Position numbers and translations under genes: made by a program. From the NCBI GenBank assembly GCA_964436865.1, contig CAYTFK010000141.1, positions 1-16,438 on the forward strand: DNA of 16,438 nt, read 5' to 3'. How positions within the stretch are numbered: position 1 is the stretch's first letter; each line of letters begins with the position of its first letter. The DNA comes from JAXGPP01 sp964436865 (GTDB taxonomy: Bacteria > Planctomycetota > Planctomycetia > Pirellulales > Thermoguttaceae). The notes under the pieces were generated by a model. That model was not told where the DNA came from and did not search any database. It saw nothing but the letters and a program-made list of their open reading frames with translations. Below, piece by piece: positions 13,777 through 16,438 of this stretch.

Positions 13777-14462
13777 AGCTTGACCGCTACTATTACCTCG
13801 CGTCGCTCCCCGCCCTGGGTGAACTGGGCACGCCGCCGCCGATCGGTTTCGAGGAGTTTTGGGAACGGTTGTCTGATCATCGCCGGTGGAGGGAACTGCT
13901 CGGCAGCCTGTTTCTGTTGGATGATTTGCGGCAACGTGAAGCGTATCTGGTGGGCGAAGTGGAGGACATGGAGCCCACTGTATTGAGCGTTTCGCAGATG
14001 CTGAACCGGAGTCCGTTGCCGGAGTATCTCCTGCCGGAATCGGGCGAGACGGAGGAGCCGTCGCGGCGTATCGCCGCAGACAACCTCTGGGAAGCTTACT
14101 TTCGCTACGTGGCCCGATTGGCGGAACGCTGGCAGAGTCGTTTCCTGGCGAGTTGGGCTGCCTATGAGGTCGCGTTGCGGAACGCCTTAGCGTCGGCGCG
14201 GGCGGAGCGATTGGGGCTGGAGGCGGCCGACTTCCTGGTCGCCAAGGATCTGGCCGTCGCGGATGAGGATCTGAGCGGCCTGCTGAACGAATGGTCTGCG
14301 GCGCCGACGCCGTTGGCTGGCCACCAGCGGGTGCTGCGAGCGGAATGGGACTGGGTGGCCCGGCACGATGCGCATTTCACCTTCGATGAGGACGAACTGC
14401 TCGTCTACGCCGTCCGGCTTATCCTGTTGAAGCAATGGCAACGCGTGGCGAGCAACGAATGA
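13773..14462 (+). CDS. DUF2764-like protein of the V-type ATPase operon (possible subunit C analogue)
   Basis: A 229-aa soluble protein, acidic overall and largely helical, starting KLDRYYYLASLPAL. It has the position, size and N-terminal YYYLASLP pattern of the DUF2764 proteins encoded between subunits E and A in chlamydial and spirochaete V-type operons. Visible blocks are WEAYFRYVARLAERWQSRFL (106-125), a helix with WAAYEVALRNALASARAERLG (128-148), and the C-terminal HFTFDEDELLVYAVRLILLKQW (201-222). No membrane segment, signal peptide or nucleotide-binding motif is present. It overlaps E upstream and A downstream by ATGA, so it is likely made in step with them. Subunit C (the d-type socket joining rotor to membrane ring) is otherwise missing here. 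The helical YE..LRNAL region is loosely reminiscent of C subunits; that role is inference. Confidence 0.8.
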   Translation: MKLDRYYYLASLPALGELGTPPPIGFEEFWERLSDHRRWRELLGSLFLLDDLRQREAYLVGEVEDMEPTVLSVSQMLNRSPLPEYLLPESGETEEPSRRIAADNLWEAYFRYVARLAERWQSRFLASWAAYEVALRNALASARAERLGLEAADFLVAKDLAVADEDLSGLLNEWSAAPTPLAGHQRVLRAEWDWVARHDAHFTFDEDELLVYAVRLILLKQWQRVASNE

Positions 14463-16204
14463 ATGGTAGCCGCATGAAAGGCAAGATCGTCTCCGTCTAC
14501 GGCAGCCTGGTAATCGCGGAGATGGCGGACCGCGTCGTGCAGAATTCCGTGGGGTACTGCATCCGCTCCGATGGCACGCGGTTATTGAGCGAGGTCATCC
14601 GGGTGCGCGGCCAACTCGCCGACCTGCAGGTGTTCGAGGAAACCCGGGGGCTGAAGACGGGCGACGCGGTCGAGTTCCAGTCGGAGATGCTTTCAGTCGT
14701 ACTGGGGCCGGGGCTCCTGGGGCAGATCTACGACGGCTTGCAGAATCCGCTGCCCGAACTGGCGGAGCAGGCCGGTTATTTCCTGAAGCCGGGGGTATAT
14801 GTCCACGGCCTGTCGACGGCGACGACGTGGGATTTCACTCCGATCGCCAAGGCGGGCGAAGCAGTCGAGGCCGGTTACACGCTGGGAACGGTGCCGGAAG
14901 GCATATTCGACCATCGGATCATGGTGCCGTTCGGCGCGCGGGGGCGGTTCACTGTCGAGCAGGTTGCGGCAAGCGGTTCGTATACGGTTGCGGACGAGAT
15001 CGCCGTCCTGGTAGACGCTGCCGGCGAACGGCTGAGCGTGACCATGCAGCAAACATGGCCGGTGAAGATTCCGCTGAACGTTTCCCGCCGGCGGCTGATG
15101 CCCAGCGAGCCGCTTGTCACTCGCGTGCGGATCATCGATTCGATGTTTCCCGTCGTCCGCGGCGGCACATATTGCATTCCCGGGCCATTCGGGGCGGGCA
15201 AGACGGTGCTGCAGCAGATCACTTCACGGCACGCCGAGATCGACGTCGTGATCATCGCCGCCTGCGGCGAACGGGCGGGCGAAGTGGTAGAAACGCTCCG
15301 CGACTTTCCCGCGCTCATCGACCCCCGCACGGGGCGCAGCCTGATGGAGCGGACGATCATCATCTGTAACACATCGGCGATGCCCGTCGCCGCCCGCGAA
15401 GCCTCAGTGTACACGGGCGCGACGCTGGCCGAGTACTACCGGCAGATGGGACTGGACGTACTGCTGCTGGCCGATTCGACCTCGCGTTGGGCACAAGCGA
15501 TGCGCGAGCTTTCCGGGCGGCTCGAAGAGATTCCCGGCGATGAGGCGTTTCCGGCCTACCTGGAGAGCCGAATCGCGGCTTTCTACGAACGGGCCGGCGC
15601 CATCGAACTGTCAGACGGCCGGGTTGCCTCGTTGACCATTGGCGGGACGGTCAGCCCGGCCGGCGGCAATTTCGAGGAGCCGGTCACTCAGGGCACGCTG
15701 AAAGTTGTCGGCGCGTTTCTGGGGCTGTCGCGCGCCCGCAGCGACGCCCGGCGCTATCCGGCCATTGATCCGCTCGACTCGTGGAGCAAGTACCGCGGCA
15801 TCATCGAACCGGCGAAGGTCGCCCGCATGCGGCGACTGCTGGCCCAGGGCCACGAGGTCCGCCAGATGATGACCGTGGTGGGCGAGGAAGGAACGTCGGC
15901 CGAGGATTTCACGCTCGCCCTGAAGGCCGACTTCTTCGACAACTGCTTCCTGCAGCAGAACGCCTTCGACGAAGTGGACGGCGCGACTCCGGCGGAGCGG
16001 CAGCGTTTCGTGTTCGACAAGGCTCTCCAGATCGTGGAACTGGAACTGGGCCAACTCGACAAGAGCCATCTCCGGGAGGTGATGGTCCGCGCTACCGACC
16101 TCTTCCGCAACTGGAATTATGCAGCCAGCGGGACGGAAGAGTATGATCGCTGGCTGCGTGAAATCGACCGGTTCATCACTGACCGAGGACGTCCGACGCC
16201 ATGA
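14459..16204 (+). CDS. atpA: V/A-type ATPase catalytic subunit A
   Basis: A 581-aa catalytic subunit, the usual length, which binds and hydrolyses or makes ATP in the A3B3 head. The N-terminal beta-barrel begins KGKIVSVYGSLVIAEM. The A-specific bulge region covers about 110-195 (KPGVYVHGLST onward). The P-loop GPFGAGKT is at 242-249, GERAGEV at 270-276 carries the conserved Glu-Arg, and the Walker B-like LLLADSTSRWAQAMRELSGR spans 335-354. IPGDEAFPAYL (358-368) and SLTIGGTVSPAGGNFEEP (391-408) are also diagnostic of A subunits. No key residue is missing, so the enzyme should be active. The ATG at 14459 overlaps the previous stop as ATGA and has GGCGAG just upstream; ATGs at 14435 and 14474 are in frame and possible. 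ATP synthesis versus ion pumping, and H+ versus Na+, cannot be judged without the membrane subunits. Confidence 0.97.
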   Translation: MNGSRMKGKIVSVYGSLVIAEMADRVVQNSVGYCIRSDGTRLLSEVIRVRGQLADLQVFEETRGLKTGDAVEFQSEMLSVVLGPGLLGQIYDGLQNPLPELAEQAGYFLKPGVYVHGLSTATTWDFTPIAKAGEAVEAGYTLGTVPEGIFDHRIMVPFGARGRFTVEQVAASGSYTVADEIAVLVDAAGERLSVTMQQTWPVKIPLNVSRRRLMPSEPLVTRVRIIDSMFPVVRGGTYCIPGPFGAGKTVLQQITSRHAEIDVVIIAACGERAGEVVETLRDFPALIDPRTGRSLMERTIIICNTSAMPVAAREASVYTGATLAEYYRQMGLDVLLLADSTSRWAQAMRELSGRLEEIPGDEAFPAYLESRIAAFYERAGAIELSDGRVASLTIGGTVSPAGGNFEEPVTQGTLKVVGAFLGLSRARSDARRYPAIDPLDSWSKYRGIIEPAKVARMRRLLAQGHEVRQMMTVVGEEGTSAEDFTLALKADFFDNCFLQQNAFDEVDGATPAERQRFVFDKALQIVELELGQLDKSHLREVMVRATDLFRNWNYAASGTEEYDRWLREIDRFITDRGRPTP

Positions 16205-16438
16205 GGAAGTATTTCAACACGATCCGACGCATTGCCGGCAATGTGGTGGCGGTCGAAGCGCGCGGCGTCGGCTATGACGAATTGGCGGTGATCAGCACCT
16301 CCCGGGGCGATTCGCTGGCCCAGGTGATCGGGCTGGACGGCGGCGAAGTCAGCCTCCAGGTGTTCGCCGGCTCGCAAGGTGTGTCCAACAACGACCGGGT
16401 CCGGTTTCTCCACCGTCCGATGCAGGTTCCGTTTTCCG
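16201..16438 (+). CDS. atpB: V/A-type ATPase subunit B, N-terminal part (cut by window end)
   Basis: The first 79 codons of subunit B, the non-catalytic nucleotide-binding partner of A. The translation starts MRKYFNTIRRIAGNVVAVEA, followed by RGVGYDELAVI and VSLQVFAGSQGVSNNDRVRF, matching the N-terminal beta-barrel of B subunits. The ATG overlaps the stop of subunit A as ATGA (16201-16204). The reading frame is open to the window edge, so it is truncated only by the sequence given. Related operons continue with D, I and K, which would lie outside. Confidence 0.92.
   Translation, partial: MRKYFNTIRRIAGNVVAVEARGVGYDELAVISTSRGDSLAQVIGLDGGEVSLQVFAGSQGVSNNDRVRFLHRPMQVPFS

Overview
The window is GC-rich bacterial DNA, densely coded on both strands. 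The most likely source is a member of the PVC superphylum, and a planctomycete is my best guess. That inference rests on three things. The V-type ATPase operon has the layout E, then a DUF2764-like gene, then A, then B, known from chlamydiae, spirochaetes and related groups. Secreted carbohydrate-active enzymes are abundant, and one protein with a sugar-isomerase fold carries a Tat signal. Shine-Dalgarno sites are often weak or absent. No rRNA, tRNA, CRISPR array, insertion sequence or phage gene was seen.

Region 1 (about 1-8753) is a carbohydrate-degradation cluster. A GH29 alpha-L-fucosidase (166-1575) runs leftward; its stop overlaps the ATG of a possible 47-residue ORF (26-169). Across a 242-bp divergent spacer, four genes run rightward: a two-domain GNAT acetyltransferase, a secreted SGNH esterase with an N-terminal beta-rich module, a secreted heparinase II/III-type lyase, and a large secreted protein with a glycosidase-like TIM barrel that I cannot place in a CAZy family. 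Ester removal, uronic-acid lyase cleavage and exo-glycosidase action would fit stepwise breakdown of an acetylated, uronic-acid- and fucose-containing polysaccharide. The actual substrate cannot be read from the sequence. No SusC/D pair, transporter, sulfatase or regulator is present.

Region 2 (8773-12545) is a leftward two-gene unit, convergent with region 1 across a 19-bp gap. The first gene encodes a Tat-signal protein of the L-fucose/L-arabinose isomerase fold. The second, starting 8 nt after it, encodes the S1-domain transcription accessory protein Tex.

Region 3 (12546-13143) is the only long non-coding stretch. It separates the divergent units and carries a plausible sigma70-type promoter about 85 bp before the ATPase operon.

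Region 4 (13144-16438) is the start of a V/A-type ATPase operon: stator subunit E, a DUF2764-like protein, catalytic subunit A, and the N-terminus of subunit B, cut by the window edge. All three junctions are 4-bp ATGA stop/start overlaps, which suggests translational coupling. No standard subunit C or F gene lies between E and A. The DUF2764-like protein sits where C would be and is the most interesting protein of uncertain function here.
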